64,000 bases of DNA, from positions 930,001-994,000 of the forward strand of contig CAWJPA010000007.1 in NCBI GenBank assembly GCA_963844655.1. The letters run 5' to 3'. A model generated the notes under the pieces. It saw nothing but the letters and a program-made list of their open reading frames with translations. It made no database searches and had not been told where the DNA came from. Position 1 is the stretch's first letter, and the number at the start of each line of letters is the position of its first letter. The DNA is from JASHPR01 sp963844655. GTDB taxonomy: Bacteria; Actinomycetota; Actinomycetes; Streptosporangiales; Streptosporangiaceae. Made by a program: the position numbers and the translations under genes. Shown here piece after piece: positions 25,609 through 34,430 of the stretch.

Positions 25609-25959
25609 ATGATCGTGGGCATCGGCGTCGACATCGCGGAGATCTCCCGGGTCGAGAAAGCGCTCCGGAGAACCCCGGCGCTGGCCGGGCGGCTGTTCGC
25701 TCAGGGCGAACGAAACGGGTCGGCCGCCTCCCTGACGGGGGCCTTCGCTGCCAAGGAGGCCGTCGCGAAGGCGCTCGGTGCTCCTGCGGGGCTGCTGTGG
25801 ACCGATGTGGAGGTCGTCCATAACCCGGTGGGGCGGCCGTTGCTCCAGGTCAGCGGCAGCGTCGCGGACGCCGCGACCCGACTGGGCATCCGCACCTGGC
25901 ATCTCTCGCTGAGCCATGACGGAGGGATGTGCGTGGCGATGGTGGTGGCCGAAGGATGA
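25609..25959 (+). CDS. acpS: holo-[acyl-carrier-protein] synthase
   Basis: Transfers 4'-phosphopantetheine from CoA to acyl carrier protein. At 116 residues it is the normal AcpS size. The metal-binding GVDIAEISRV (Asp8) is at the N-terminus, FAAKEAVAKALGA carries the catalytic Glu and Lys, and the C-terminus HLSLSHDGG is the usual end motif. ATG 25609. The stop overlaps the ATG of nnr, an arrangement conserved in actinobacteria. Confidence 0.96.
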   Translation: MIVGIGVDIAEISRVEKALRRTPALAGRLFAQGERNGSAASLTGAFAAKEAVAKALGAPAGLLWTDVEVVHNPVGRPLLQVSGSVADAATRLGIRTWHLSLSHDGGMCVAMVVAEG

Positions 25960-27446
25960 GAAACGCACACGCCGTGACCCAGGTCCGCGCGGCCGAATCC
26001 GAACTGATGGCGCTGCTGCCGGAGGGCGCGCTGATGCAGCGTGCCGCGGCCGGCCTGGCGTCGGCCTGCACGGGCCTGCTCGGAGCGGTCTACGGATCGC
26101 GCGTGGCCGTGCTGGCGGGCAGCGGGGACAACGGCGGGGACGCCCTGTACGCCGGTGCCCGGCTCGCGGCCCGCGGCGCGGTGGTCACAGCCATCAGCGC
26201 GGGATCGCGTGTCCACCAGGGCGGGACCGCCGCGCTGCGCGGCGCCGGCGGGCGGCTGATCGAGGCGGCGGACCAGCAGGCGCACGCGGTGATCGCCGCC
26301 GCAGACCTGGTCATCGACGGGCTGCTCGGGATCGGCGGCCGCGGCGGTCTCCGGGAGCCCGCCGCGTCGCTGGCCGCGGCCGCGCAGCGCGCCGCCGGCC
26401 GGGTCGTCGCGGTCGATCTGCCCAGCGGCATCGACGCCGACACGGGCGAGGCGGCGGGCGCGGCCATCCAGGCCGACGTGACAATTACGTTCGGGACCTG
26501 GAAGCCCGGCCTGCTGATCGATCCCGGTGCCTCGCACGCCGGCGTGGTGGAGCTGGTGGACATCGGCCTGCAGCCCTACCTCGGCCGCCCCGATGTCGCG
26601 GCGCCCCAGGCGGCCGACATCGCGGCCTGGCTGCCCCGGCCGTCGGCCGAGTCGGACAAGTACCGGCGCGGCGTGCTGGGCATCGTGGCCGGGAGCGAGC
26701 GGTTCACCGGCGCCGCGCCGCTGGCCGTCGGCGGTGCGATCCGCGGCGGCGCGGGCATGGTCCGGCTGGTATCGGCCGAGAACGCGGCGGCCGTCGTCCG
26801 GCAGCACTGGCCCGAAGCGGTGATCACCGTCACGGACGCCGCCCTGACCGGCGCGCAGATCATCGAGGATGCGGGGCGGGTCCAGGCGTGGGCCGCCGGG
26901 CCGGGCATGGGCACTGGCGAGGAGTCGGCCGAGCTGCTCAGGGCGGTGCTGGCGACGAGCCTTCCTGTGCTGGTCGACGCCGACGGGATCACCCTGCTCT
27001 CGGCTCATCGCGAGCTGCTGGCGCGCCGGGCGCCCACGCTGCTCACGCCGCACGCCGGCGAGCTCGCGCGGCTGCTCGGCGCGGACCGGGCCGATGTGGA
27101 GGCGCACCGCCTCCGGTTCGTCACCCAGGCGGCGGCCGAGCTCGGCTGCACCGTCCTGCTCAAGGGATCCACCACGGTGATCGCCTCGCCAGCGGCCGAT
27201 CAGGAGGTCCTGGTGAACCCCACCGGGACCAGCTGGCTGGCTACGGCCGGCTCGGGCGACGTGCTGACCGGCCTGACGGGTTCGCTGCTCGCCCAGGGCC
27301 TCGAGCCGCAGCACGCCGCCGCGGCAGCGGCGTACCTGCACGGTATCGCCGCCCGGCTGGCCGCCGAGGGCGCGCCGATCGGCTCATCGGACATCATCGG
27401 CTCCCTGGCCGCGGCCACGCGCACGGTGACCCAGTCCCCTGAGTGA
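25956..27446 (+). CDS. nnr: bifunctional NAD(P)H-hydrate epimerase / ADP-dependent dehydratase
   Basis: Metabolite-repair enzyme of 496 residues. The N-terminal YjeF_N epimerase domain (about 1-210) has AGSGDNGGDALYAGARL. The C-terminal ribokinase-like dehydratase domain (about 225-490) has KYRRGVLGIVAGS, AAGPGMGTGEESAELL, LTPHAGELARLLG and the phosphate-binding GSGDVLTGLTGSLLAQG with the catalytic Asp. ATG 25956 overlaps the acpS stop. The protein interconverts the epimers of NAD(P)HX and returns them to NAD(P)H in the cytoplasm. Confidence 0.95.
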   Translation: MRNAHAVTQVRAAESELMALLPEGALMQRAAAGLASACTGLLGAVYGSRVAVLAGSGDNGGDALYAGARLAARGAVVTAISAGSRVHQGGTAALRGAGGRLIEAADQQAHAVIAAADLVIDGLLGIGGRGGLREPAASLAAAAQRAAGRVVAVDLPSGIDADTGEAAGAAIQADVTITFGTWKPGLLIDPGASHAGVVELVDIGLQPYLGRPDVAAPQAADIAAWLPRPSAESDKYRRGVLGIVAGSERFTGAAPLAVGGAIRGGAGMVRLVSAENAAAVVRQHWPEAVITVTDAALTGAQIIEDAGRVQAWAAGPGMGTGEESAELLRAVLATSLPVLVDADGITLLSAHRELLARRAPTLLTPHAGELARLLGADRADVEAHRLRFVTQAAAELGCTVLLKGSTTVIASPAADQEVLVNPTGTSWLATAGSGDVLTGLTGSLLAQGLEPQHAAAAAAYLHGIAARLAAEGAPIGSSDIIGSLAAATRTVTQSPE

Positions 27447-27581
27447 CCGCCGGGTGGCCCGGATTTTCGCTGAGCTGCGGAACATCCCGCGGCCGTGACC
27501 TGTTGCAACGCCTCGTGGTAGCACGCGCCCAGGAGAGCTGACCGTCTGCCTGGCCCAAGAAATATTTGAGTTAATAAAAGA

Positions 27582-27623
27582 TTGACTCGGTCAGTCTAGA
27601 TGCCTTAAGTTTGAGCTACTCAA
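27582..27623 (+). promoter_or_regulatory. promoter and candidate operator of the MarR gene
   Basis: TTGACT (27582-27587) and TTAAGT (27605-27610) are spaced 17 bases. Immediately downstream, near the expected start of transcription, is TTGAGCTACTCAA (27611-27623), with perfect TTGAG/CTCAA arms. TGACTCGGTCA (27583-27593) overlaps the -35. Both positions would suit autorepression by the MarR protein. Confidence 0.6.
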
Positions 27624-27681
27624 CGATTGAGCGACTCACGCGTACCGGCCCGGCACAGCGGCGGGCCACCCAGGAGGTGAC

Positions 27682-28239
27682 ATGGGAACGAGATCCAGGG
27701 CCGACCGGCTCGACTCGGAGCTCGTTGACGCCGTGGGCGAGCTGATCGTAAATCTGATCGCACGGGGCGAGCAGATCGCGCAGCGCTTCGGCGTTCCGGT
27801 CTTCTGCCTGAAGGCCTTGCACGTGCTCGATTCCGCCATGGCCATGCGAGACCTCGGGCGACAGATGCACTGCGACCCATCGTTCGTGACCGCCATCGCC
27901 GACCTGCTGGAGAAGCGGGGACTGGCCCGGCGGGAAGCCAGCACGGCCGACCGCCGGATCAAGAACCTCGTGCTCACCGAGGACGGCGTGGCCCTGCGGA
28001 AGAGGGTCGAGCGTGAGTTCAGCGCGGGCATGCCGTGGCGCAATGCCCTCGATGAGGATGAGCGCGCCTGCCTGCTCGGGCTGATCCGGAAGATGATCAG
28101 CGCGGAGAACGGCGCCGCGGACAGCACCACGACTGCGGCCACGGGCAGTATGACGAGTCCGGCCACCCCGCCAACGACCGGGGGCGAAGGGGCGGGGGAG
28201 GTGAGCGAGACACTGATCACCGCTCAGCCCGCTGGCTGA
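27682..28239 (+). CDS. MarR-family transcriptional regulator
   Basis: A 185-residue winged-helix protein. The DNA-binding part has MAMRDLGRQMHCDPSFVTAIADLLEKRGLARREASTADRR broken into recognition helix and wing (the DRR wing motif is diagnostic), followed by KNLVLTEDG. The dimerisation helices are at both ends. The C-terminal ~45 residues are Thr/Gly-rich and unstructured. GGAGGTGAC precedes ATG 27682. The drug-efflux-type transporter 205 bases downstream is the likely target; a ligand cannot be inferred. Confidence 0.88.
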   Translation: MGTRSRADRLDSELVDAVGELIVNLIARGEQIAQRFGVPVFCLKALHVLDSAMAMRDLGRQMHCDPSFVTAIADLLEKRGLARREASTADRRIKNLVLTEDGVALRKRVEREFSAGMPWRNALDEDERACLLGLIRKMISAENGAADSTTTAATGSMTSPATPPTTGGEGAGEVSETLITAQPAG

Positions 28240-28373
28240 CCCGGCCCGGGGGGCCGGTGGCCCGCCAGACCGCGAGTCGGCGGACCAGCCAGATGGCAGC
28301 CCGCCTGCGTCAGGCGCAGGCGGAGCAGCACACGGACGACGTCCGCGATGAATGCTGCCGTCCCAACAAGTCA

Positions 28374-28382
28374 TGAGTAGCT
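28374..28382 (+). promoter_or_regulatory. operator-like 9-mer before the MFS gene
   Basis: TGAGTAGCT at 28374-28382 is the reverse complement of AGCTACTCA within the palindrome at the MarR promoter. It lies 63 bases before the transporter start, so the same regulator may bind both sites. Only half of the palindrome is kept, so this is a weak call. Confidence 0.35.
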
Positions 28383-28444
28383 GCACGCCGTGGCGGAAAC
28401 CGCCACGAGTTTAGATTCGCACGCTCTTCAGCAAGGAGACTGCC

Positions 28445-30025
28445 ATGTCCACCGCACAGTCCGAAACCGGGAGCCTGCGGGCACCCGGCATCGGCACCGG
28501 CGCCGATGGCCAGACTGAGCAAGGGCGCCGCCGCCTCGGCCTGGCCCTGGTCGTCATCGCTACCGCCCAGCTGATGGTGGTGCTCGACGCGACCATCGTG
28601 AACGTTGCCCTGCCGCACATCCAGAACGCACTTGGCTTCTCCGGCTCCGGCCTGGAGTGGGTGGTGAACGCGTACGCGCTCACCTTCGGCGGCCTGCTGC
28701 TGCTTGGCGGCCGGGCCGGGGACATCCTCGGCCGCCGGCGGGTATTCATCGCCGGGATCATCCTGTTCTCTGCGGCCTCGCTGCTCGGCGGCTTCGCCAA
28801 CTCGGAGGCGTGGCTGCTGGGTGCCCGCGCGCTGCAGGGCGTCGGTGGCGCGATCGTCGCGCCGACCGCCTTGTCGCTGGTCACCACCAACTTCCCGGAG
28901 GGACCGCCGCGCAACCGGGCCATGGGCGTGTACGCCGCGATGAGCATCGGCGGCGCCGCGGTCGGCCTGCTGGCCGGCGGCCTGCTGACCACCTACGTGT
29001 CCTGGCGCTGGGTCTTCTTCGTCAACGTTCCGATCGGGATCGTCGTGGCCCTGCTGGCGCCTCGGGCGCTGGGCGAGTCGCAGCGCCACCCCGGCCGGTT
29101 CGACCTGCCCGGCGCGATCACCGGGACCCTCGGGCTGGCCGCACTGGTCTACGGCCTCTCCAGCGCGGGGACGACCCCGAACGGCGTCTCGCACTGGGGC
29201 GACACCAAGGTCGTGGCCTCGCTGATCGCCGCGGTTGTGCTGCTCGGCTCGTTCCTCGTCATCGAGTCGCGCAGCAAGCACGCGCTGATGCCGCTGCGGA
29301 TCTTCCGTAACCGCAGCAGGTCAGGCGCCTATCTGATCATGCTGTGCGTCGGCACCGCGATGTTCGGCATGTTCTTCTTCCTGACCCTGTTCGTGCAGGA
29401 CGTCTGGCACTACAGCGCGGTGAAGACGGGTGTCGCCTACCTGCCGATGATCGCCGTCATCATGGCCATGGCCGGGCTGTCCACCCAGCTGGTCCCGCGG
29501 ATCGGGGCCAGGCCGCTGCTGATCGCCGCCTCGGCGATCGCCTCGGGTGGCATGTTCTGGCTGTCCCGGATCGACGAGCACAGCACCTACACCGGGGGCC
29601 TGCTCGGCCCGATGCTGGTCACCGCGGCCGGACTGGGCCTGCTGTTCATGCCGGCCACGCTGGTTTCGCTGTCCAAGGTCGATGACCGGGATGCCGGCCT
29701 GGCCTCCAGCCTGGTCAACACCGGCCAGCAGGTGGGCGGCTCGATCGGCCTGGCCATCCTGGGCACCGTGGCCTGGACGGTCGTGGCCAACACGATCAGG
29801 TCGTCCACGGCCGCCGCGGTCGCGGCCGCGAAGGCGGGTCACCCGTCGCACCTGGCCCCGGCGCAGGCGAAGATCGCCATCTTCGATCACGCGCTGTCGG
29901 TCGGGTTCTCCCGCGGGTTCGTGGTGTCGGCCGGGATCATGCTGCTGGCGCTGATCGTGACGCTCACCATGGTCCGGGTCACGCGCGAGGACCTGGCCGG
30001 CGTCCAGCCGATGCCGGGAGCGTAA
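28445..30025 (+). CDS. MFS transporter, DHA2 (EmrB/QacA) family, 14 helices
   Basis: A 526-residue drug:H+ antiporter-type membrane protein. The first helix carries LMVVLDATIVNVALPHIQ (motif D1 of DHA2 pumps), helix 2-3 the loop GGRAGDILGRRRVF (motif A), and helix 5 the Gly-rich antiporter motif. About 14 hydrophobic helices follow one another to the C-terminus. AAGGAGA precedes ATG 28445. Regulation by the upstream MarR protein is likely. It is terminated by a strong hairpin shared with the convergent peptidase gene. The exported compound is unknown. Confidence 0.92.
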   Translation: MSTAQSETGSLRAPGIGTGADGQTEQGRRRLGLALVVIATAQLMVVLDATIVNVALPHIQNALGFSGSGLEWVVNAYALTFGGLLLLGGRAGDILGRRRVFIAGIILFSAASLLGGFANSEAWLLGARALQGVGGAIVAPTALSLVTTNFPEGPPRNRAMGVYAAMSIGGAAVGLLAGGLLTTYVSWRWVFFVNVPIGIVVALLAPRALGESQRHPGRFDLPGAITGTLGLAALVYGLSSAGTTPNGVSHWGDTKVVASLIAAVVLLGSFLVIESRSKHALMPLRIFRNRSRSGAYLIMLCVGTAMFGMFFFLTLFVQDVWHYSAVKTGVAYLPMIAVIMAMAGLSTQLVPRIGARPLLIAASAIASGGMFWLSRIDEHSTYTGGLLGPMLVTAAGLGLLFMPATLVSLSKVDDRDAGLASSLVNTGQQVGGSIGLAILGTVAWTVVANTIRSSTAAAVAAAKAGHPSHLAPAQAKIAIFDHALSVGFSRGFVVSAGIMLLALIVTLTMVRVTREDLAGVQPMPGA

Positions 30026-30042
30026 CTAACAGGCGCAACCCA

Positions 30043-30085
30043 CGATGGGCACCGCACCGGGGTAACCCGGCCGCGGTGCCCATCG
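30043..30085. terminator. bidirectional terminator
   Basis: CGATGGGCACCGC (30043-30055) and GCGGTGCCCATCG (30073-30085) form a perfect 13-bp stem; the 17-base loop itself contains CCGGG/CCCGG. CTTTG follows. It stands between the converging MFS and S9 peptidase genes. Confidence 0.8.
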
Positions 30086-30121
30086 CTTTGCTGGCTGCCT
30101 GGCGGCGGATGCCACTCGGCC

Positions 30122-31969
30122 TTAGTCTTCGGCGCGGCCGCCCAGGTGGCGGGCCAGGAACTTCTCGGCGGCGGCGTAGAAACGGAGCCGGTTCTCCGGC
30201 TTCGCGAAGCCATGGCCCTCGTCGGGGAACAGCATGTACTCGTAGTCGATCCCGGCTTCCTGCAGCGCGGCCACGATCTGCTCGGACTCGGCCTGCTTCA
30301 CCCGGGGGTCGTTCGCGCCCTGGGCGATGAGCAGCGGAATCCTGATGCTGCTGGCCCGGGAGAGCGGGGACCTGGACCAGAGGAAGTCGGCATCCTTGGC
30401 CGGGTCGCCGACCCGCCGGTGGAACTGGGCGATCATCGGGGCCCAGTACGGCGGGATGGTCTCGATCAGCGTCTTCAGGTTGGACGGCCCGACGATGTCG
30501 ACCGCGCAGCAGTACAGGTCCGGGGTGAACGTCGCCCCGGCCAGGGCCGCGTAGCCGCCGTAGGAGCCGCCGTAGATGGCCACCCGTGACGGGTCGGCCC
30601 AGCCCCGCCCGGTGATAAAGGCGACGGCGTCGGTGAGGTCATCCTGCATCTTGCCGCCCCACTCCCGGTCGCCGGCGTTGACGAACGCCTTGCCGTAGCC
30701 GGTCGAACCGCGGTAGTTGACTTGGACGCAGAGGTACCCCCGGTTGGCCAGCCACTGCGCCTCGGGGTCGAAGCCCCAGGAGTCCCGGGCCCACGGGCCG
30801 CCGTGCACGTTGAGCACCGTCGGCAGCCCGGTTCGCTCGGCACCGGGCGGAAATGTGGCGTAGCCGTGCACCGTGAGCCCGTCGCGGGCGGTGAACGAGA
30901 ACGGCTCCATCGGCGCCAGCTCGTACCGGGACAGCTCCGGCCGTGACTCGAACAGGAAATGGCCCTTCCCTGTGGCCCGGTCGTAGGCGAAGAACGGGAT
31001 CGGCCCCGAGTCGTTGGTGAACGCGACCAGCCAGGTCGCGTCGGCATCGTCCGCGCCGGTGAACACCGGGTCGCCCGGGTGCAGGGCGCGGATCGCCTCC
31101 ACGTCGGCTGCGACCGAGGGGTCGAGGACCACGTACTCAGACCGGTCCTTGAGCAGCGTCACGATCTGCGGCTCCCGGGTGTCCGGCTGAATGCGCACGT
31201 CGCTCACGTCCGCCTGCGCGTCCTCGGCCAGGACCTCCGTGGTGCCGTCGGCCACATCGATCCGGATGAGCCTGGCCGTATCGGCGCCGACCGAGCTGGT
31301 CCCGAGCAGTGAGCTGCCGTCCGCACTGAACGCGATCGGGTCGCTGGTCAGCGCGTCGTCGGCGGGAATGGTCAGCAGCGGCCGCCAGTCAGCCTCCGCG
31401 GTGTCCCTGACCAGGAGCACGATGCTGCCGTCCGGCTGCGGGGCCGCGGTGGCCCTGACCGCCAGCTGCGCGTCGGCGACCCAGCCGATGAAGCCGGGGT
31501 TGTCGACCTCCTTGGTCAGCTCCCCGGTGACCAGGTCGAGCCGGTAGACGTCATGCAGCTCGGGCCGGTCCCGGTTGAGCCCGACCAGCACCTCGGTCGG
31601 GAATTTCCGTTCCATCGCGATCAGCTGGGTCTGCACGCCCTCGAAGGGGGTGAGGTCGCGCCGCTGCATCGTCTCCAGATCGACGTCATGCAGCCGCCAG
31701 TTCTCGTCACCGCCGGTGTCCTGCAGGTAGAGCAGATGCCTGCCGTCGTGGGCCCACGCGAACATCCGGATGCCGCGGTCGGTGTCGTCGGTGACGACCT
31801 TGGCCGCGGTCCAGTCCACCCCGGTCTCGGCCCCCGCAGGGGCAACCCAGACATTGAGGACACCCTCGCGCGGCGCGATCCATGCCAGCCGGGTTCCGTC
31901 CGGGGAGATACGCGGGCTTATCCGCTCGGGGTTGCCGAAGAGTACTTGCCGGGGAATCAGTTCAGCCAT
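30122..31969 (-). CDS. S9-family serine peptidase (prolyl oligopeptidase/acylaminoacyl-peptidase type)
   Basis: A 615-residue enzyme with an N-terminal beta-propeller (about 1-350; repeated ISPDGTRLAW and FAWAHDGRHLLY-like blades) and a C-terminal alpha/beta-hydrolase domain. The triad is complete: Ser469 in GGSYGGYAAL, Asp554 in GANDPRV, His586 in DEGHGFAKPENR. No signal peptide is visible, so it is probably cytoplasmic and cleaves short peptides. It is divergent from alr and convergent with the MFS gene. Confidence 0.93.
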   Translation of the reverse strand: MAELIPRQVLFGNPERISPRISPDGTRLAWIAPREGVLNVWVAPAGAETGVDWTAAKVVTDDTDRGIRMFAWAHDGRHLLYLQDTGGDENWRLHDVDLETMQRRDLTPFEGVQTQLIAMERKFPTEVLVGLNRDRPELHDVYRLDLVTGELTKEVDNPGFIGWVADAQLAVRATAAPQPDGSIVLLVRDTAEADWRPLLTIPADDALTSDPIAFSADGSSLLGTSSVGADTARLIRIDVADGTTEVLAEDAQADVSDVRIQPDTREPQIVTLLKDRSEYVVLDPSVAADVEAIRALHPGDPVFTGADDADATWLVAFTNDSGPIPFFAYDRATGKGHFLFESRPELSRYELAPMEPFSFTARDGLTVHGYATFPPGAERTGLPTVLNVHGGPWARDSWGFDPEAQWLANRGYLCVQVNYRGSTGYGKAFVNAGDREWGGKMQDDLTDAVAFITGRGWADPSRVAIYGGSYGGYAALAGATFTPDLYCCAVDIVGPSNLKTLIETIPPYWAPMIAQFHRRVGDPAKDADFLWSRSPLSRASSIRIPLLIAQGANDPRVKQAESEQIVAALQEAGIDYEYMLFPDEGHGFAKPENRLRFYAAAEKFLARHLGGRAED

Positions 31970-32083
31970 CCTCTGTGCCTATCACAGTGCTGCCCCGGGG
32001 GGACGACCCCCCCAGACCCCCCCGCGTGCCAGCGGCTCGGGCCGACCTCCGGCCGGCCGTCGCCGCTGGCACACTGGGAACTC
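31970..32083. other. C-rich intergenic region with G6/C7/C7 hairpin tract
   Basis: The region between the divergent peptidase and alr contains G6 (31997-32002), the loop ACGA, C7 (32007-32013), AGA and C7 (32017-32023). G6 can pair with either C7, giving two alternative hairpins over what must be the promoter region of two genes. No clear promoter motif was found. Confidence 0.55.
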
Positions 32084-33349
32084 ATGGACGGTCACCCGGA
32101 GGCGCTCATCGACCTGGGCGCGATCAAGGACAACGTCTCCGCCCTGGCCCGGCATGTTGGCGGCGCCCAGGTCATGGCGGTGGTGAAGTCGGATGGCTAC
32201 GGCCACGGCATGATCCCCGCCGCCGCCGCGGCGCTGGCCGGGGGAGCCACCTGGCTCGGGGTCGTGCACGTGGCCGAGGCCGTGGCACTGCGCCAGGCGG
32301 GCGTGACCGCGCCTGTGCTGTGCCTGCTCGGCGCGCCCGATGCGCCGCATGAGGAGGCCGTCCGCCACGACGTCGACCTGTCCGCGGGATCCGCCGATCT
32401 GGTCCGCCAGATCGCGGCCGCGGCCGAGCGCGCGGCGCGCCCGGCCCGGCTGCACCTCAAAGCCGACACCGGGATGTCCCGGGGCGGCGCGACCGCCGCG
32501 GACTGGCCCGGCCTGATCGACACGGCGCTGGCCGCGCAGGCCGCGGGCCAGGCCCGCATTGTCGGGGTCTGGTCGCATCTCGCGTCGGCCGATATTCCCG
32601 GGCATCCGTCGATTGACGCCCAGCAGGCCGCGTTCCGCGACGCGGTGGAGGTCGCGGAACGCATGGGAGCCCACCCGGAGATCCGGCATCTGGCCAACAC
32701 GGCCGCCGCGCTGAACCTGCCGGAGACCCGGTTCGACCTGGTCCGGCCGGGCGGCGGGATCTACGGGCTGGCCACGCTGCCCGGCGGCGCGCCCGGCTGG
32801 CTGCGGCCCGCGATGACGGTCAGGACGGTGCTGGTCCAGGTCAAGCGCGTCCCGGCGGGTGCTGGTGTGTCCTATGGGCACCGTTACATCACCGCCCGCG
32901 ACGCCACGCTCGGCCTGGTGCCGCTCGGCTACTCCGAGGGGGTCCCCCGCCAGGCCACGAACACGGGCCAGGTGCAGGTGCGCGGACGGCGGTGGACGAT
33001 CTCCGGCACGGTCTGCATGAACCAGTTCGTGATCGACTTCGGGAACGAGCCCGTCGCCTCCGGCGATGAGGTGCTGCTGTTCGGCCCCGGCGATACGGGC
33101 GAGCCGACCGCTCAGGAGTGGGCGGATGCGCTGGGCACAATCTCATATGACATCGTGACCAGGTTCGCGGGTCGCGTTCCTAAAAGCTACTCTGGAGTAA
33201 CTCAGGCCATGCAGCCCATGCTCGCGGGGGCCGCCAGCGCCGCGGCGGTGCCAGGCGAGCCGGTGGGCAGCGGCCAGGCGGAATCAGGCGGGACGGTGAC
33301 CAGAGCTGCGGGTGCGGTGGGCGCCCGGTACGGGGTACAGGAGAGCTGA
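32084..33349 (+). CDS. alr: alanine racemase
   Basis: PLP enzyme making D-alanine for peptidoglycan; 421 residues from ATG 32084. The PLP lysine is Lys35 in VVKSDGYGHG. The second catalytic site is the Tyr of GVSYGHRY, with PLGYSEGVPRQ and VCMNQFVIDFGN in the C-terminal beta domain. The frame runs upstream for 530 bases but overlaps the peptidase gene and is not part of Alr. The last ~45 residues are an Ala/Gly-rich extension beyond the family end (YDIVTRFAGRVPKSY). The stop overlaps the next gene's ATG. Confidence 0.95.
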   Translation: MDGHPEALIDLGAIKDNVSALARHVGGAQVMAVVKSDGYGHGMIPAAAAALAGGATWLGVVHVAEAVALRQAGVTAPVLCLLGAPDAPHEEAVRHDVDLSAGSADLVRQIAAAAERAARPARLHLKADTGMSRGGATAADWPGLIDTALAAQAAGQARIVGVWSHLASADIPGHPSIDAQQAAFRDAVEVAERMGAHPEIRHLANTAAALNLPETRFDLVRPGGGIYGLATLPGGAPGWLRPAMTVRTVLVQVKRVPAGAGVSYGHRYITARDATLGLVPLGYSEGVPRQATNTGQVQVRGRRWTISGTVCMNQFVIDFGNEPVASGDEVLLFGPGDTGEPTAQEWADALGTISYDIVTRFAGRVPKSYSGVTQAMQPMLAGAASAAAVPGEPVGSGQAESGGTVTRAAGAVGARYGVQES

Positions 33350-34428
33350 TGGCCAGTTGGCGGCGGATCACGGGGGTGGCCGGTGTTGCGGCCGGGGCCG
33401 TGGCGGCGGGGACGGGGGCCGTCCTCGCGGTGGAGAAGATCGCGGTCGGCCGGATCAGGCTGCGGCCTGACCCGGAGGCGGACGAGCCGCTCGGCCAGCT
33501 GCGCGGACGGCCGCTGACCGTGCTCGCCGACGACGGGGTGCCGCTCTACACCGAGATCGACGGCCCGGACGACGCCCCGGTGACGATCATCTTCTGTCAT
33601 GGCTTCGCGCTGAGCCAGGATGTCTGGCACTACCAGCGCCGGGATCTCGCCGCCGCAGGCCGGCTCGTGTTCTGGGACCAGCGCGCGCACGGCAAGTCCG
33701 GTGAGTCCAGCGCGGAGCACGCGACCATTGGCCAGCTCGGGGCGGACCTGTACTCCGTGCTGATGGCCGCGGCGCCCGGAGACCGGCCGGTGGTGCTGGT
33801 CGGCCACTCGATGGGCGGCATGACGATCATGGCCCTGGCCCGGATGCACCCGGAGCTGTTCGGCACGAAGGTGATCGGCGCCGTGCTGATCTCAACCGCT
33901 TCCTGCGGGGTGGACCCGGCCGTCTGGCTGCCGGCGCTGATGCGGCCGCTGGCCAGGCAGGCCGCGCCGCCCGTGCTCCGCGGGGCGACCAGCGGCCGGG
34001 TTTCCGGCGTGGTCGAACGGGTCCGCCAGGCCGGCGGTGAGCTGGCCTTCCTGGGCACGCGGTTCATCGCATTCGGTGATCCCTCGGTCAGCCCCGCGGT
34101 GGTGGATTTCCTTGAGCACATCATCCGCGCCACCCCGGTCGCGGTCGTGGCCGAGTTTTACCTCGCCCTGCTCAACCATGACGAGCGGGCCGGGCTCGGT
34201 GCCCTGGGCCGGGTGCCGGTGACCGTGATCACCGGGGAACGGGACCGGGTGGTCCCGCCCGACAAGAGCGAGGAGCTGGCCGAGACGATCCCCGGTGCCG
34301 AGCTGGTGCGGGTGGCCGGCGCCGGGCACGTGGTCATCCTGGAGCGGCCCGACTTGGTGAACAGCGTGATCGCCGCGCTGCTCGAGCGCACGGTTGCTGG
34401 CGCGTCGCGGCGTGGGCGCTCGGCCTAG
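33349..34428 (+). CDS. alpha/beta-hydrolase with N-terminal membrane segment
   Basis: A 359-residue hydrolase. An N-terminal hydrophobic stretch (VAGVAAGAVAAGTGAVLAV, about 6-24) may anchor or export it. The catalytic domain has FCHGFALSQDVW, WDQRAHGKSG, the nucleophile elbow GHSMGGM, the acid in TGERDRVVPP and the histidine in GAGHVVILERP. TGATG couples it to alr. The alr-hydrolase-tsaE order is common in actinobacteria, but the substrate is unknown to me. Confidence 0.88.
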   Translation: MASWRRITGVAGVAAGAVAAGTGAVLAVEKIAVGRIRLRPDPEADEPLGQLRGRPLTVLADDGVPLYTEIDGPDDAPVTIIFCHGFALSQDVWHYQRRDLAAAGRLVFWDQRAHGKSGESSAEHATIGQLGADLYSVLMAAAPGDRPVVLVGHSMGGMTIMALARMHPELFGTKVIGAVLISTASCGVDPAVWLPALMRPLARQAAPPVLRGATSGRVSGVVERVRQAGGELAFLGTRFIAFGDPSVSPAVVDFLEHIIRATPVAVVAEFYLALLNHDERAGLGALGRVPVTVITGERDRVVPPDKSEELAETIPGAELVRVAGAGHVVILERPDLVNSVIAALLERTVAGASRRGRSA

Positions 34429-34430
34429 CC

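Noticed and set aside
31553..32083. Upstream extension of the alr frame, antisense to the peptidase
   Set aside because: The peptidase on the other strand has a complete triad and propeller; Alr homology starts only at 32084.
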